64,000 bases of DNA from Agrobacterium sp. AGB01 (GTDB lineage: Bacteria > Pseudomonadota > Alphaproteobacteria > Rhizobiales > Rhizobiaceae): assembly GCF_014851585.1 (NCBI RefSeq), contig NZ_JACVAB010000005.1, positions 186,001 through 250,000 on the forward strand, given 5' to 3'. The translations under genes were made by a program, and so were the position numbers. Shown here piece by piece: positions 1-8,663 of this stretch (positions are counted from its first letter, which is position 1; every line of letters begins with the position of its first letter). The notes beneath the pieces are model-generated. The model did no database searches, had not been told where the DNA came from, and was given only the letters and a program-made list of their open reading frames with translations.

Positions 1-174
1 AAATCGTACCAGAATCAGATCCTGCTCGAACGCCAGAACAAGGCCGATGATGCCGACTGCATATGCAGCCCCGATTGAAGCGTTACCGCCGAAAATAAAG
101 GTACTGTAGAGAGCACCGCTCGCTGCTGCAATTGCGAGAGCGCATAGCCATCCGAACAGTGAAAATCGACTCAT
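1..174 (-). CDS. Membrane protein N-terminus, possibly a class III cyclase (partial)
   Basis: An open frame reads leftward from an ATG at 172-174 and runs off the window edge, giving about 58 residues that begin MSRFSLFGWLCALAIAAASG. A Shine-Dalgarno-like AGGAGCG lies just upstream on the minus strand. The visible part holds two hydrophobic segments separated by a short glycine-rich link. Similar small two-segment N-termini precede adenylate/guanylate cyclase domains in rhizobia, but the catalytic domain is outside the window, so that identity is an inference. It is transcribed in the same direction as the FlgO/TPR protein upstream, 87 bp away, and could share its transcript. Confidence 0.5.
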   Translation of the reverse strand, partial: MSRFSLFGWLCALAIAAASGALYSTFIFGGNASIGAAYAVGIIGLVLAFEQDLILVRF

Positions 175-261
175 ACTCGCTCCTGAAAAATATAAGCCGC
201 TTATTTCTGCACCTCCCACCGGCGTGCGCGGGCGCGGGGAGGTTCCTGTTGGACATGGGCC

Positions 262-2064
262 CTAGCGCGGCTGTAAATCCGACGCACTGAGTGTTATTGC
301 GGTTGGCTCTTCGCCTGAAGGAACAAGCATTCCTGCCTTGCGAAGTCCCCGCATCAGTTGGTCACGATCAGCAGGCTGCACGTTTCTCATCGAAAGTTCC
401 GCAACGATGTTCGGCAGGAAGTCTGGCCGCATCCGCACGAAAGCCTCTCCCGCGCGTCGGGCCTGATCCATCATGCCGGCATCTGCATATATGATGGCAG
501 CGACAGCGTGAAACAGCGGAAATTTCTGCATGTCCGCCTTGGCAATTTCACGGACGGCGGTTGAATTGTCGCGCAGCATGTAAGCGGCCAGAGCGCGCGT
601 GCCGTGATAATAGCCACCGCCACCCGGATTGAGTGCAATAGCCTGATCAAGCAGGTCTGCACCTCGTTGCCATTGGCCACCCATTGCCAGCCGAGTTCCG
701 AACTCGCCCATCAGTTCAGTATCGTTGGGATTGGTGATGAGGGCCTCTTCGCCCACGCGCATGGCCTCGGTCAGTTGTCTGTTAAAAAAAAGAGCCATCA
801 TCAGAGCCTGAAGCCCCCGGGTATTGTTCGCATCAAGCTGGGTCGCGCGTCTCGCTGAACGAAGCGCTCGCTGCAGTGGCGCTTCCGGGCCGTGATCCGT
901 GTTGAATTTGAAGCGGTCTTCGTCGAGATAGATAATCGACAGCATTGCCCAAGCCGTTGAATAGCCGGGATACCGCGCAACTGCGTCTTCAAGGCAGTCG
1001 CGAACCTGTGCGTGCTCTGCCGGGCTGAGTTCGCTCCGATATGCGTAAAAGCGCAGTGTGCACTCATAAGCGCCGGGGTCTTGCGGTGGAGGGTTTGCGT
1101 TATCAACCTGCGCCATGACGCCATAGGGCTGGGCTATGGTGGTGGCGACCCTCTTGGCCACGTCCGACTGTATGGAAAACAGGTTGCTCGCCGCCAGATT
1201 ATTGTCATAGTCCCGCGACCAGACAATCTCGCCGTCATCCGTGTCCAGAAGACGGGCATTGATACGCATGCTATTTCCAGCGGTCCGCACGCTTCCTGTG
1301 AGAAGATAGCCTGCGCCGAGTTCTTTGCGAACTTTCGACAAATCCAGGTCCGGTGGCAGAGATTTCGACGTCTCGCGACCAAAGACCCTGATTTCCTTGA
1401 AACGTGGCAAGGCAGTCAGCAGTTCCTCTGTAAGCCCGGCACTATAGAGATGGGCGTTCGTGCCATCGCCCAGATCGGTGAAAGGAGCAACGACAAGGGT
1501 CGGCCTTTCGGGAGTTACGCCGTCTTGCGGACGCAGTGTCTGTGTCGATATCAAGTCCCCGGTGAGTTGAATGGCGATCGTCGCCAAAGCCACGATCAGA
1601 CAAACAAGCAAAGGTCCCTTTGCATTCCACCAGCGCTCACCGATGGCATGTGGCGACACCAGAGCGGGCGCAGGTGCCTGCTGCTTGGAAACCTCCGCAG
1701 TGTTGTAAGAAAACACAGGAGCGTAACCACCCTTCGGGATGTCGATCCTGACCGCATCGCAGTGCCCCGCCACCAGGTAATATCGTTCGAGCGAGCGTCT
1801 TAGGCGTGCAGCTTCGATGCGAACGACTGGATCATCTTGCGTGAAACTTTCGTTGCGGCCGAACACTTCAATCGCGATTGAGTAGCCTTTGATGCGGTTC
1901 GCTCGTCCCGCGATCGCCTCTTCCACAACATATCGCAGAAATGCAGCACTTCGACCAATGCCTGGGAACTCTGCGCTTGCCAGTATGCGTTCGAGTTGCG
2001 AGCGAATCTCCCCTGTATCAGGCGGGTCTTTTGCAGCTTTTGAGGTTGTGGACGTCGTCTGCAT
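262..2064 (-). CDS. FlgO-domain / TPR membrane protein (adenylate-cyclase-associated type)
   Basis: A protein of about 600 residues. The ATG at 2064 is preferred over one at 2106 because GGGAGA sits 7 nt ahead of it. The N-terminal 100 residues carry a conserved module of proteobacterial signalling proteins, with GYSIAIEVFGR followed by DPVVRIEAARLRR. A single membrane segment follows near residues 150-170. Next comes a FlgO/TolB-like domain starting PTLVVAPFTDLGDG and containing YLLTGSVR, and then a C-terminal half with tetratricopeptide-like helices. Such proteins are often annotated as adenylate cyclases, but no cyclase catalytic domain is visible here. A sensory or regulatory role is inferred from architecture only. 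It may be linked with the gene cut by the left edge. Confidence 0.75.
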   Translation of the reverse strand: MQTTSTTSKAAKDPPDTGEIRSQLERILASAEFPGIGRSAAFLRYVVEEAIAGRANRIKGYSIAIEVFGRNESFTQDDPVVRIEAARLRRSLERYYLVAGHCDAVRIDIPKGGYAPVFSYNTAEVSKQQAPAPALVSPHAIGERWWNAKGPLLVCLIVALATIAIQLTGDLISTQTLRPQDGVTPERPTLVVAPFTDLGDGTNAHLYSAGLTEELLTALPRFKEIRVFGRETSKSLPPDLDLSKVRKELGAGYLLTGSVRTAGNSMRINARLLDTDDGEIVWSRDYDNNLAASNLFSIQSDVAKRVATTIAQPYGVMAQVDNANPPPQDPGAYECTLRFYAYRSELSPAEHAQVRDCLEDAVARYPGYSTAWAMLSIIYLDEDRFKFNTDHGPEAPLQRALRSARRATQLDANNTRGLQALMMALFFNRQLTEAMRVGEEALITNPNDTELMGEFGTRLAMGGQWQRGADLLDQAIALNPGGGGYYHGTRALAAYMLRDNSTAVREIAKADMQKFPLFHAVAAIIYADAGMMDQARRAGEAFVRMRPDFLPNIVAELSMRNVQPADRDQLMRGLRKAGMLVPSGEEPTAITLSASDLQPR

Positions 2065-2308
2065 AACTGTCTCCCGGTCCTCTCGAGATTCATCGCATGC
2101 GTGCACAGTACCTAAAGCCTACACCCGCAATGCGCAGGCGTCCAATTATTGTTAAACCCAGAGCAGTGATTTCAGCACCCTGACAAGCAGGGCGGTGTTG
2201 AGTGAAACGGGTTGACAAGCAAACTGCTGGTCACAGCTTCACATCCCCAACGCGGACAATCGTTCAAAAGCCCACCGGATGATCCTTCTTGTCTCCAAGA
2301 AACGAAAT

Positions 2309-3046
2309 TCATCCCCTCCGGGCTTGGTCCACCTCGGGACTGTCCTGAATGAACATAGGGGTTGCCAAAATATGGTTTGCCCCGTTGAGAACATGGCGTT
2401 TTATCATGTCTTTGGCCGCATCAACGTTTTTCTCCAGGGCGTACTCGAACAGGCGCTTGTGGTCATCAACAACACCTTGCCCACGAAAGTTTTTCGCGAG
2501 CATGTGATAACGCAAGAAGCGATCGAAGACGGATGAGAGGCTCTGAACGAGCACTGCCGAATTGCATGCGGCGACAATTGCCAGATGAAACTCCCAGTCA
2601 AAACGGACCCATTCGGCTGTCTGCAGAGTATCTCCCGCGAGAAGTTTTTGCTCGACAGTCTTTAGGCGATGGTGGGCTGCGACAATTGTACCTTCCCACT
2701 CAAGATCGCCAGCGGCAAAGGAAAGCTCGATTGCGCGGCACTCCAAAAGAATTCGCAAGTCGGCGAGTTCCTCCAGTTCTCTTTGCGAGACTGGGCTAAC
2801 CTCGAAACCACGCTGCCCTTCAGCAAGAACAAGGTTCTCCGCACTGAGGCGGCAAAGAATTTCTCTAAGCGAAGAAATGCTGATCGAGTATCGCTCACGG
2901 GCTTTTTCGAGCTTGATCTTGGAACCTGGAGGTAGAATGCCAAGTATGATGTCCTGCCGCAAGCGGCGGAAAACCGCGTCGCTGACGGTTTCAAGCGATG
3001 CCTTTGCGTCATTATTGTCTGTCACTCGTTCCTCGCCCATGGTCAA
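2309..3046 (-). CDS. GntR-family regulator, FCD subfamily (first of a tandem pair)
   Basis: A protein of 245 residues. The N-terminal winged helix (about 22-90) includes SDAVFRRLRQDIILG and a recognition-helix region SISISSLREILCRLS. The C-terminal all-helical FCD effector domain (about 95-235) contains the family's DxxFH-type metal or ligand motif as DWEFHLAIV and a later histidine in LNGANH. The start overlaps the stop of the next upstream regulator by 4 nt, so the two are co-transcribed and translationally coupled, behind quiC. The two paralogues resemble each other along their length (QRGFEV versus QRGFQV; DWEFH in both). FadR-type regulators of this class usually repress catabolic genes until an organic acid binds. 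Quinate, shikimate or protocatechuate is a reasonable effector here by context. Confidence 0.88.
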   Translation of the reverse strand: MTMGEERVTDNNDAKASLETVSDAVFRRLRQDIILGILPPGSKIKLEKARERYSISISSLREILCRLSAENLVLAEGQRGFEVSPVSQRELEELADLRILLECRAIELSFAAGDLEWEGTIVAAHHRLKTVEQKLLAGDTLQTAEWVRFDWEFHLAIVAACNSAVLVQSLSSVFDRFLRYHMLAKNFRGQGVVDDHKRLFEYALEKNVDAAKDMIKRHVLNGANHILATPMFIQDSPEVDQARRG

Positions 3047-3717
3047 TCCTGAAGCGGCGACTTGCGGGCCAGCGCATGCTCGACGCCGCCTTGAATATGC
3101 AGGCCAAGGATTTTCTTTGCGTTCTTCTGGTCGCGGTTGAGCGCCGCATCCAGCAGTTGCTTGTGTTCGTCTGCAGCAATTTTACCGCGGTATGAGAGTG
3201 CGACCATTTGATAACGCAGGTATTTATCAAACACTGCCGCATGTGCCTCCATCAGCAGTTTCGATCCACATGCTGAAATCAGTGCCTGGTGAAACTCCCA
3301 GTCATAGCGCTTCCAATCTTCCGTATGGCTGGTATCGCCGCTGGCCATCACGCCTTCCATGCGAGCCAGCTTGTAGTGGGCGGAAACCAGCCGCGCCTCC
3401 CAGTCGACATCACCTCTTTCGAGGGATTGCTCCAGCGCATGCGTCTCCAGAAGCAAGCGCAAGCCGGCGATTTCCTTGAGATCGACGGATGACATGGGCA
3501 TAACCTGAAAGCCACGTTGGCCTTCAGCCATTACGAGGCCATCGGATGCAAGCCGATTGAGTATTTCTCTCAGCGTACTGATGCTGGTATCGTAGGTATC
3601 CTTGAGTTTTTCAAGTTTCAGCCTTTGCCCGGGAGCAAGGCGACCAAAGATAATATCGGCTCGAATACGCTTGTAGCTACTCTCGGCAACGGTTTCGTTC
3701 AGTGTTTCGGACGACAT
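3043..3717 (-). CDS. GntR-family regulator, FCD subfamily (second of a tandem pair)
   Basis: A protein of 224 residues. The winged helix covers about residues 10-75 (SYKRIRADIIFGRLAPGQ, then TSISTLREILNRLAS) and an FCD domain follows with YDWEFHQALISACGS. It lies 94 bp downstream of quiC on the same strand and overlaps the next GntR gene by 4 nt, so quiC and the two regulators probably form one transcript. Two adjacent, similar, co-translated FCD regulators suggest a recent tandem duplication with either heterodimerisation or division of labour, for example one controlling quiC and one the divergent importer operon. The effector is not identifiable from sequence. Confidence 0.88.
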   Translation of the reverse strand: MSSETLNETVAESSYKRIRADIIFGRLAPGQRLKLEKLKDTYDTSISTLREILNRLASDGLVMAEGQRGFQVMPMSSVDLKEIAGLRLLLETHALEQSLERGDVDWEARLVSAHYKLARMEGVMASGDTSHTEDWKRYDWEFHQALISACGSKLLMEAHAAVFDKYLRYQMVALSYRGKIAADEHKQLLDAALNRDQKNAKKILGLHIQGGVEHALARKSPLQD

Positions 3718-3811
3718 GTCAGTATCTCGGATATTCTCTTAATCGTCATACATATTTTGCGGCGGTGCATAAATCCAGCCTCCTTGCGTTGAGGAGTGTC
3801 AATGTTTGCTC

Positions 3812-5716
3812 CTATCGCACATCCGGCGTGGGCTTTGGCACGCCTTCCGGTCTGAGTGCCTTTTTCAATGCCGAGATACGAAAAATGGCGTTGGCGGCGC
3901 CATATCCCCGGTAACCACTACGCTGCACGATCTCAAAAAAGAAACCCTCACCGAAAGTCGTACTGTAAAGCTGGAAATATTCTCCATGGTCGTCGCGATC
4001 GTAGAGAATGTTTTCCACTTTCAGCCGTTCGGTCAGTTCCGGGTCGAGACCGAAGCGTGCTTCTACATCGTCATAGTAGTTGGGCGAAATGGGCAGTGGC
4101 TTGAACCCATTGGCACGCAGGGCCGCGGCTGTTGCGAAGATATCCGCGGTATGAAAGGCCAGATGCTGCACGCCCGACCCGAATTTTTCAGCAATGAAAT
4201 GGCCCGCCAGCGTGCGACGGTTTTCCGCCCCGTTCAGCGTCAGCCGCAAACTGCCCGACGCATTCTGGACCACCTGACTGCGCACCACGCCCGCGGGATC
4301 GATGATATCAACCATTGCAGTCTTGTTGGCGTCGAAAATCGCTGTGTAAAACAGCAACCAGGTCAGCATTTCGTCATAGGCAACTGTCTGAGCGACATGG
4401 TCGACATGAGTAAGGTGGGCAGACGAAATCTCCGCTTCCTCATAGGCGGGGAGAAAATCGATTTCCGCAAAGCGACCGAGATCGCTTTTGTCATCGATCA
4501 AATAAATCAGTCCACCACCAACACCGCGTATGGCGGGTATCTCAATCTCACCTTCGCTGACAGACTGCTCGAATGGCTCGGCACCGAGCGCGATTGCGCG
4601 CGAATAGGCTTGCTTGGCATCATCGACATTGAGCGCGATCGCATAGGCGGACGTGCCGTGTACCGCAAACGACGCGTTGGAGAAACCCTTGTCGTCGGTA
4701 TTGAGCAAAAGGCGGATGTTGCCCTGTTCGAAAATCGCGACTTTCTTGGAGCGGTGAGAAGCCGTCTTGCGAAAACCAAGGGTTTTCAAGATGCCTGCGA
4801 GGTTTTCACCGTCCTCCTCATCTGTTGAAAATTCAACAAAACCTATACCGGATACAGGCGCGCGCGCCGGCATTTCTGCCAGGGTCAGCGTTGCCGCTTC
4901 AGGATGACGACGAACCTGATCACCCAGATATATCAGTGAGCGGTAACCATCAGCCGCAATTGTTTTGGGAGAGCCTCCACGGAACTGGTCGTTGAAAATT
5001 TCGAGGGAAAGATATCCGTCATAACCAGTTGCAGCGACCGCGGCGGTAAACTCCGTCACCGGCAGATCGCCTTCACCCGGCATGTTGCGGAAATGACGCG
5101 ACCAGTAGAGCAGATCCATGTCTATCAGCGGTGCGTCAGCAAGCTGCACGATGAAGATCTTTTCCTTTGGTATGGAGCGGATAGAATTGATGTCGATCTT
5201 GCGCGACAATGTGTGGAAACTGTCAAGTATCAGGCCGATATTGGGATGGTCAGTCCGTCGCACGATCTCCCAGGCGTCGCGGTGGTCATTGATATGCCTG
5301 CCCCACGCCAAGGCCTCAAAACCCACCCGCAAGCCACGTTTTGCAGCCCGCTCACCTAACTCGTGGAAGTCAGCGGCTGCGCGGTCTATGCCGCCAAGCG
5401 AGGCAGGTGAGACGTTGGAGCAGACGAGAACGAGATCGGTTCCCAGCTGCTGCATGACATCGAACTTGCGTTCGGCGCGATCAAAGGTCCGGCCACGCAA
5501 CGGCTCGGGCATGCCCTCAAAATCACGGAAGGGCTGGAAAAGCGTAATGTCCAATCCGTGATCACGAACCATGCGACCGACGTCAGCAGGACTGCCATCA
5601 AATGCGAGGAAATCATTCTCGAAGATCTCCACCCCGTCAAAACCTGCCGCAGCGATCGCCGCAAGCTTTTCGGGAAAATCTCCGCTGATCGATACCGTGG
5701 CAATTGATGTTTTCAT
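3812..5716 (-). CDS. quiC: 3-dehydroshikimate dehydratase, QuiC type (fused to HPPD-like domain)
   Basis: This 634-residue enzyme converts 3-dehydroshikimate to protocatechuate and so joins quinate/shikimate breakdown to the pca pathway. The N-terminal 270 residues form a sugar-phosphate-isomerase-like TIM barrel with the four metal ligands expected for QuiC: E134 (FEALAWG), D165 and H168 (LDSFH), Q191 (VQLADAP), E239 (LEIFND). The C-terminal half resembles 4-hydroxyphenylpyruvate dioxygenase (vicinal-oxygen-chelate fold), keeping histidines in LTHVDHVAQ and GVQHLAFH and a glutamate in FFFEIVQRSG. Bacterial QuiC proteins are typically such fusions, and the HPPD-like half is thought not to be a true HPPD. 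It is divergent from the importer operon starting at 5906 and lies ahead of two GntR genes. The pca genes that use the product are 6 kb away. Confidence 0.93.
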   Translation of the reverse strand: MKTSIATVSISGDFPEKLAAIAAAGFDGVEIFENDFLAFDGSPADVGRMVRDHGLDITLFQPFRDFEGMPEPLRGRTFDRAERKFDVMQQLGTDLVLVCSNVSPASLGGIDRAAADFHELGERAAKRGLRVGFEALAWGRHINDHRDAWEIVRRTDHPNIGLILDSFHTLSRKIDINSIRSIPKEKIFIVQLADAPLIDMDLLYWSRHFRNMPGEGDLPVTEFTAAVAATGYDGYLSLEIFNDQFRGGSPKTIAADGYRSLIYLGDQVRRHPEAATLTLAEMPARAPVSGIGFVEFSTDEEDGENLAGILKTLGFRKTASHRSKKVAIFEQGNIRLLLNTDDKGFSNASFAVHGTSAYAIALNVDDAKQAYSRAIALGAEPFEQSVSEGEIEIPAIRGVGGGLIYLIDDKSDLGRFAEIDFLPAYEEAEISSAHLTHVDHVAQTVAYDEMLTWLLFYTAIFDANKTAMVDIIDPAGVVRSQVVQNASGSLRLTLNGAENRRTLAGHFIAEKFGSGVQHLAFHTADIFATAAALRANGFKPLPISPNYYDDVEARFGLDPELTERLKVENILYDRDDHGEYFQLYSTTFGEGFFFEIVQRSGYRGYGAANAIFRISALKKALRPEGVPKPTPDVR

Positions 5717-5756
5717 ATTCGCTCCTCCAGAGGCAAATCATCACCGATATTCGTCA

Positions 5757-5781
5757 TTCAGTAATTCGTGTGAATGCTGAA
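5757..5781. promoter_or_regulatory. Imperfect inverted repeat in the quiC/importer divergent promoter
   Basis: In the 189-bp gap between quiC and the binding-protein gene, TTCAG (5757-5761) and CTGAA (5777-5781) flank an inner ATTC/GAAT pair with a one-base asymmetry. It lies 41 bp upstream of the quiC start. An operator for one of the neighbouring GntR proteins is possible, but no consensus supports it. Confidence 0.35.
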
Positions 5782-5905
5782 ATGCATTTTATATGAGATT
5801 ATAGAAAAACTCTGTTGATTTGGAAATGGCCTTATGTCAATTTTAACGTGTTGCCAGCTGGAGGAGAGTTGGCTAGCCCTTGGGCTACTAGAGGAGGAGC
5901 ACCTT

Positions 5906-6736
5906 ATGTTTGGATTCAAATGGAACCGACGCAGTGTCCTGTTGGGCGCAGCGGCAATGGTGGCCGCGGCATCACTGTCGCAACCGGCCGCAGCTATCAC
6001 GCCGGACGAGATCAAGGCCAAGGGCAAGCTGGTCGTTGGCATCCAGGGCGATAACCCGCCATGGGGTTTTGTCACAAGCGCTGGCAAACAGGATGGTTTT
6101 GACGCCGAGATGGGCGCATTGTTCGCCAAGGAGCTTGGCGTGGATGTGGAATTCGTTCCGCTTGAAGTTAACAACCGTATTCCCGCCTTGACCTCGGGTC
6201 GGGTTGATATCCTTTTTGCAACCATGGCCATGCTGCCGGATCGCGCAAAAGCCGTTCAGTTCAGCAAGCCCTACAATGCAAATGCCATCGTTCTGATCGG
6301 TCCAAAGGACAAGTCGATCAAAACCAATGAAGACATGGCTGGCTTAACGATCAGTGTCGCCAAGGGCGCTGCCCAGGATACTCAGGTCACCAAGAACGCA
6401 CCATCCACAGCGACGATCCGTCGATATGATGGCGACGCTGCAAGTGTCCAGGCACTAGCCTCCGGTCAGGTTGATGCCCTTGGCGGAAACATTTTCTACA
6501 TGGACCGCGTCGAAAAGGCTGTCCCTGGTAAATTTGAGAACAAGCTCGAATTCCAGAAGCTTTATAATGGTGCCTGCACCCGTCTTGGAGAAAAAGAGCT
6601 CAATGCTGCGGTGAACGAGTTCATCGACAAGATCAAGGCGAATGGCGAACTCGACAAGATCTATGCCAACTGGATGAAGGTTCCGGTTCCGGAGTTTCCG
6701 ACGAGCCTCGAAGGCATCTCGTTTACTGCCAACTGA
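5906..6736 (+). CDS. ABC transporter substrate-binding protein (polar-amino-acid family 3) of the quinate/shikimate cluster
   Basis: A protein of 276 residues. The ATG at 5906 is chosen because GAGGAGGAG at 5891-5899 is a strong ribosome-binding site; an upstream ATG at 5834 lacks one. The signal sequence carries paired arginines (NRRSVLLGAAAM) and ends near residue 30, so export by Tat rather than Sec is possible. The mature part is a type II periplasmic binding fold of solute-binding family 3, with VVGIQGDNPPWGF near the start and a hinge in SGRVDILFATMAML. It is the first gene of an operon with aroQ, two permeases, an ATPase, an AroE-like and a Gfo/Idh enzyme. That context argues for a hydroaromatic acid such as quinate or shikimate as ligand rather than an amino acid, which is an inference. 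Confidence 0.9.
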   Translation: MFGFKWNRRSVLLGAAAMVAAASLSQPAAAITPDEIKAKGKLVVGIQGDNPPWGFVTSAGKQDGFDAEMGALFAKELGVDVEFVPLEVNNRIPALTSGRVDILFATMAMLPDRAKAVQFSKPYNANAIVLIGPKDKSIKTNEDMAGLTISVAKGAAQDTQVTKNAPSTATIRRYDGDAASVQALASGQVDALGGNIFYMDRVEKAVPGKFENKLEFQKLYNGACTRLGEKELNAAVNEFIDKIKANGELDKIYANWMKVPVPEFPTSLEGISFTAN

Positions 6737-6768
6737 GTTTCGACTTTCACAACCCCAACATTCACGAG

Positions 6769-6820
6769 GCGGCACCTGACGTGCAGGTGTCCGCATCGGT
6801 GCCCGGCCAAAGCCGATGCG
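6769..6820 (+). other. Two consecutive intercistronic hairpins after the binding-protein gene
   Basis: The first stem pairs GCGGCACCTG (6769-6778) with CAGGTGTCCGC (6784-6794), leaving one bulged T. The second pairs CGCATCGG (6792-6799) with CCGATGCG (6813-6820), and CCGATGCG is repeated directly at 6821-6828, so alternative pairings exist. They lie between the binding-protein stop and aroQ. No U-run follows, so mRNA 3'-end protection or partial attenuation is more likely than full termination. Such structures commonly raise binding-protein dosage over the membrane components. Confidence 0.6.
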
Positions 6821-6842
6821 CCGATGCGCATGGAGACTTTGG

Positions 6843-7286
6843 ATGACAAATAAGATCTTTGTCCTGAATGGTCCTAATCTCAACCTTTTGGGCGAGCGGG
6901 AACCTTCCATATATGGCCCCACCACTCTCGCCGATATTCGCGATCGGTGCGAGGCGAAAGCCGCGTCACTGGGCTTTTCGGTTGATTTCCGCCAGACGAA
7001 TTTCGAAGGTGAACTAGTTGAATCCGTTCACCAGGCACGGAATGAAGCGTGTGGCATCATCATCAATCCGGCAGGATATACCTTCACATCCATTGCCCTG
7101 CTGGATGCCCTCAAGACATTTGACGGGCCGAAGATAGAGCTGCACATTTCCAACGTGCATGCACGCGAAAGTATCTACCACAATTCCCTGATCTCCCGAA
7201 CCGCGACCGGCATCATGATTGGCTTCGGCGCGCGCGGATATGAACTGGCGATCGAGGCCATGGCCGACCTGGCAAGATCATCCTGA
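6843..7286 (+). CDS. aroQ: Type II 3-dehydroquinate dehydratase
   Basis: A protein of 147 residues, the normal size for this family. The enzyme dehydrates 3-dehydroquinate to 3-dehydroshikimate in the cytoplasm. The ATG at 6843 gives the canonical N-terminus ending in [12 protein letters not shown], with GGAGA upstream; a start at 6816 would add a non-homologous stretch. Catalytic Tyr24 (SIYG) and His101 ([12 protein letters not shown]) are present, as is the substrate loop [15 protein letters not shown]. In Hyphomicrobiales a separate type II enzyme normally serves aromatic biosynthesis, so a copy inside a transporter operon next to an AroE-like enzyme and quiC is probably the catabolic dehydroquinase (role of QuiB). 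Confidence 0.94.
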   Translation: MTNKIFVLNGPNLNLLGEREPSIYGPTTLADIRDRCEAKAASLGFSVDFRQTNFEGELVESVHQARNEACGIIINPAGYTFTSIALLDALKTFDGPKIELHISNVHARESIYHNSLISRTATGIMIGFGARGYELAIEAMADLARSS

Positions 7287-7305
7287 GAGCATTGCAGGAG
7301 ACGTC

Positions 7306-7974
7306 ATGAACTATACCCTGGATTTCACACCAGTCATTGAAGGTTTGCCAAACCTGCTATGGGCCTGTCTTGGCACATTCACGCTGGCAATCTGTGGCAT
7401 GCTCCTGGCGATCGTGATCGGCATTGGCGGCGTTATCTTGCGCCAGTCTCCAGTCAAGCTGCTTCGCTGGCTCACGATTGCCTTCGTTGAGCTGATCCGT
7501 AACACGCCTTTCCTGGTGCAGATATTCTTTATCTATTTCGCCTTGCCGCTGGCGGGCATCCGCCTTGATCCCACCCCGACCGCAATCATTGCACTGGGTA
7601 TCAATGGCGGCGCCTATGCCATCGAGATTATCCGTGGCGGGGTCCAGTCCATCTCGAAGGGGCAGGTAGAAGCGGGTTTGGCTCTTGGTCTTCACAAGGC
7701 GCAGGTCTTCCGGTTGATCGTTCTAAAGCCGGCGCTTCGTGCGATCTATCCGTCGCTGACAAGTCAATTCATTCTGCTGACGCTGACGACCAGCATCGCA
7801 TCGGCGATTTCAGCCTACGAATTGACGTCAGTATCTCAGCGGATCGAGTCCGACAGCTTCCGCAGCTTCGAGGTCTACTTCACTGTGACAGCATTTTATC
7901 TCGTCATATCCTGGGTGATGATGCGGATTTTCGCGCTCTTCTCCTCCCGCTACTTCAGCTATCCGGTCAAGTGA
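7306..7974 (+). CDS. ABC transporter permease, polar-amino-acid type (first permease)
   Basis: A protein of 223 residues beginning MNYTLDFTPVIEGLPNLLW at 7306, with AGGAG 6 nt ahead. It has about five membrane segments and the family's N-terminal signature (ELIRNTPFLVQIFFIYFALP). The coupling-helix region has EIIRGGVQSISKGQVEAGLALGL. It pairs with the second permease 12 bp downstream and the ATPase after that to form a four-component importer. The placement between aroQ and an AroE-like gene ties transport to dehydroquinate/shikimate metabolism. Confidence 0.92.
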   Translation: MNYTLDFTPVIEGLPNLLWACLGTFTLAICGMLLAIVIGIGGVILRQSPVKLLRWLTIAFVELIRNTPFLVQIFFIYFALPLAGIRLDPTPTAIIALGINGGAYAIEIIRGGVQSISKGQVEAGLALGLHKAQVFRLIVLKPALRAIYPSLTSQFILLTLTTSIASAISAYELTSVSQRIESDSFRSFEVYFTVTAFYLVISWVMMRIFALFSSRYFSYPVK

Positions 7975-7986
7975 GGAGACAATCCC

Positions 7987-8628
7987 ATGGGACGCGATGA
8001 ATTTCTTTTCCTGTTGGCAGGTCTTAAATGGACCGTCGCCTTGTCAGTGGTTGCCTTCCTATTCGGATGCATTTCCGGCCTTCTTGTCGCCCTGGCACGC
8101 ACATCCGGCATTGCCATACTGGAGCGACTGACTGCCGGCTACATCGCCGTCTTCCAGGGCACGCCGCTTCTTATGCAGCTCTTCGTTGTTTATTACGGCC
8201 TTGCGTTGATCGGCATCCAGATGGATGCATGGGCTGCGGTTTCTGTTGGCCTGACACTCCATGCGAGTGCGTTTTTGGGGGAAATCTGGCGCGGTTCGAT
8301 CGAAGCTGTACCGCGCGGCCAGACTGAGGCAGCAAAGGCGCTGAGCCTCGGCTATATCTCCAGAATGAAAGACGTCGTTCTGCCACAGGCAATACGGATT
8401 TCGCTTCCAGCGACGATCGGTTTTCTGGTGCAGCTGATCAAGGGGACCTCGCTTGCCTCGATCGTCGGGTTCACCGAGCTGACCCGTGCAGGAAACATCA
8501 TTTCCAACCAGATATTCCAGCCACTAACCGTCTTCGGCATCGTTGGAGTTCTCTATTTTCTGATGTGCTGCCCGCTGACCATCTATGGCGCTCACCTCGA
8601 GCGAAAGTTCGTGGCAGCCAGCCGCTAA
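7987..8628 (+). CDS. ABC transporter permease, polar-amino-acid type (second permease)
   Basis: A protein of 213 residues with about five membrane segments. It has the conserved [19 protein letters not shown] near residues 57-75 and an EAA-like loop ([20 protein letters not shown]). GAGGAGAC lies ahead of the ATG. It follows the first permease by 12 bp and precedes the ATPase by about 35 bp, so it belongs to the same importer, probably as a heterodimeric partner. Confidence 0.92.
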   Translation: MGRDEFLFLLAGLKWTVALSVVAFLFGCISGLLVALARTSGIAILERLTAGYIAVFQGTPLLMQLFVVYYGLALIGIQMDAWAAVSVGLTLHASAFLGEIWRGSIEAVPRGQTEAAKALSLGYISRMKDVVLPQAIRISLPATIGFLVQLIKGTSLASIVGFTELTRAGNIISNQIFQPLTVFGIVGVLYFLMCCPLTIYGAHLERKFVAASR

Positions 8629-8663
8629 GCTTTATGCGTGCACACAATTCCGGAGTTTCGTTG

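Noticed and set aside
1012-1803. Long plus-strand open frame of 263 codons
   Set aside because: It lies antisense inside the FlgO/TPR gene, has no domain, and its composition follows from the codon bias of the real gene.
3806-4828. 340-codon plus-strand frame opposite quiC
   Set aside because: Entirely within quiC; the minus-strand frame has full catalytic residues and family length.
5874-5887. TAGCCCTTGGGCTA palindrome just ahead of the binding-protein ribosome site
   Set aside because: As RNA it would have a 2-nt loop, so a riboswitch or attenuator is unlikely. An operator is possible, but nothing supports it.
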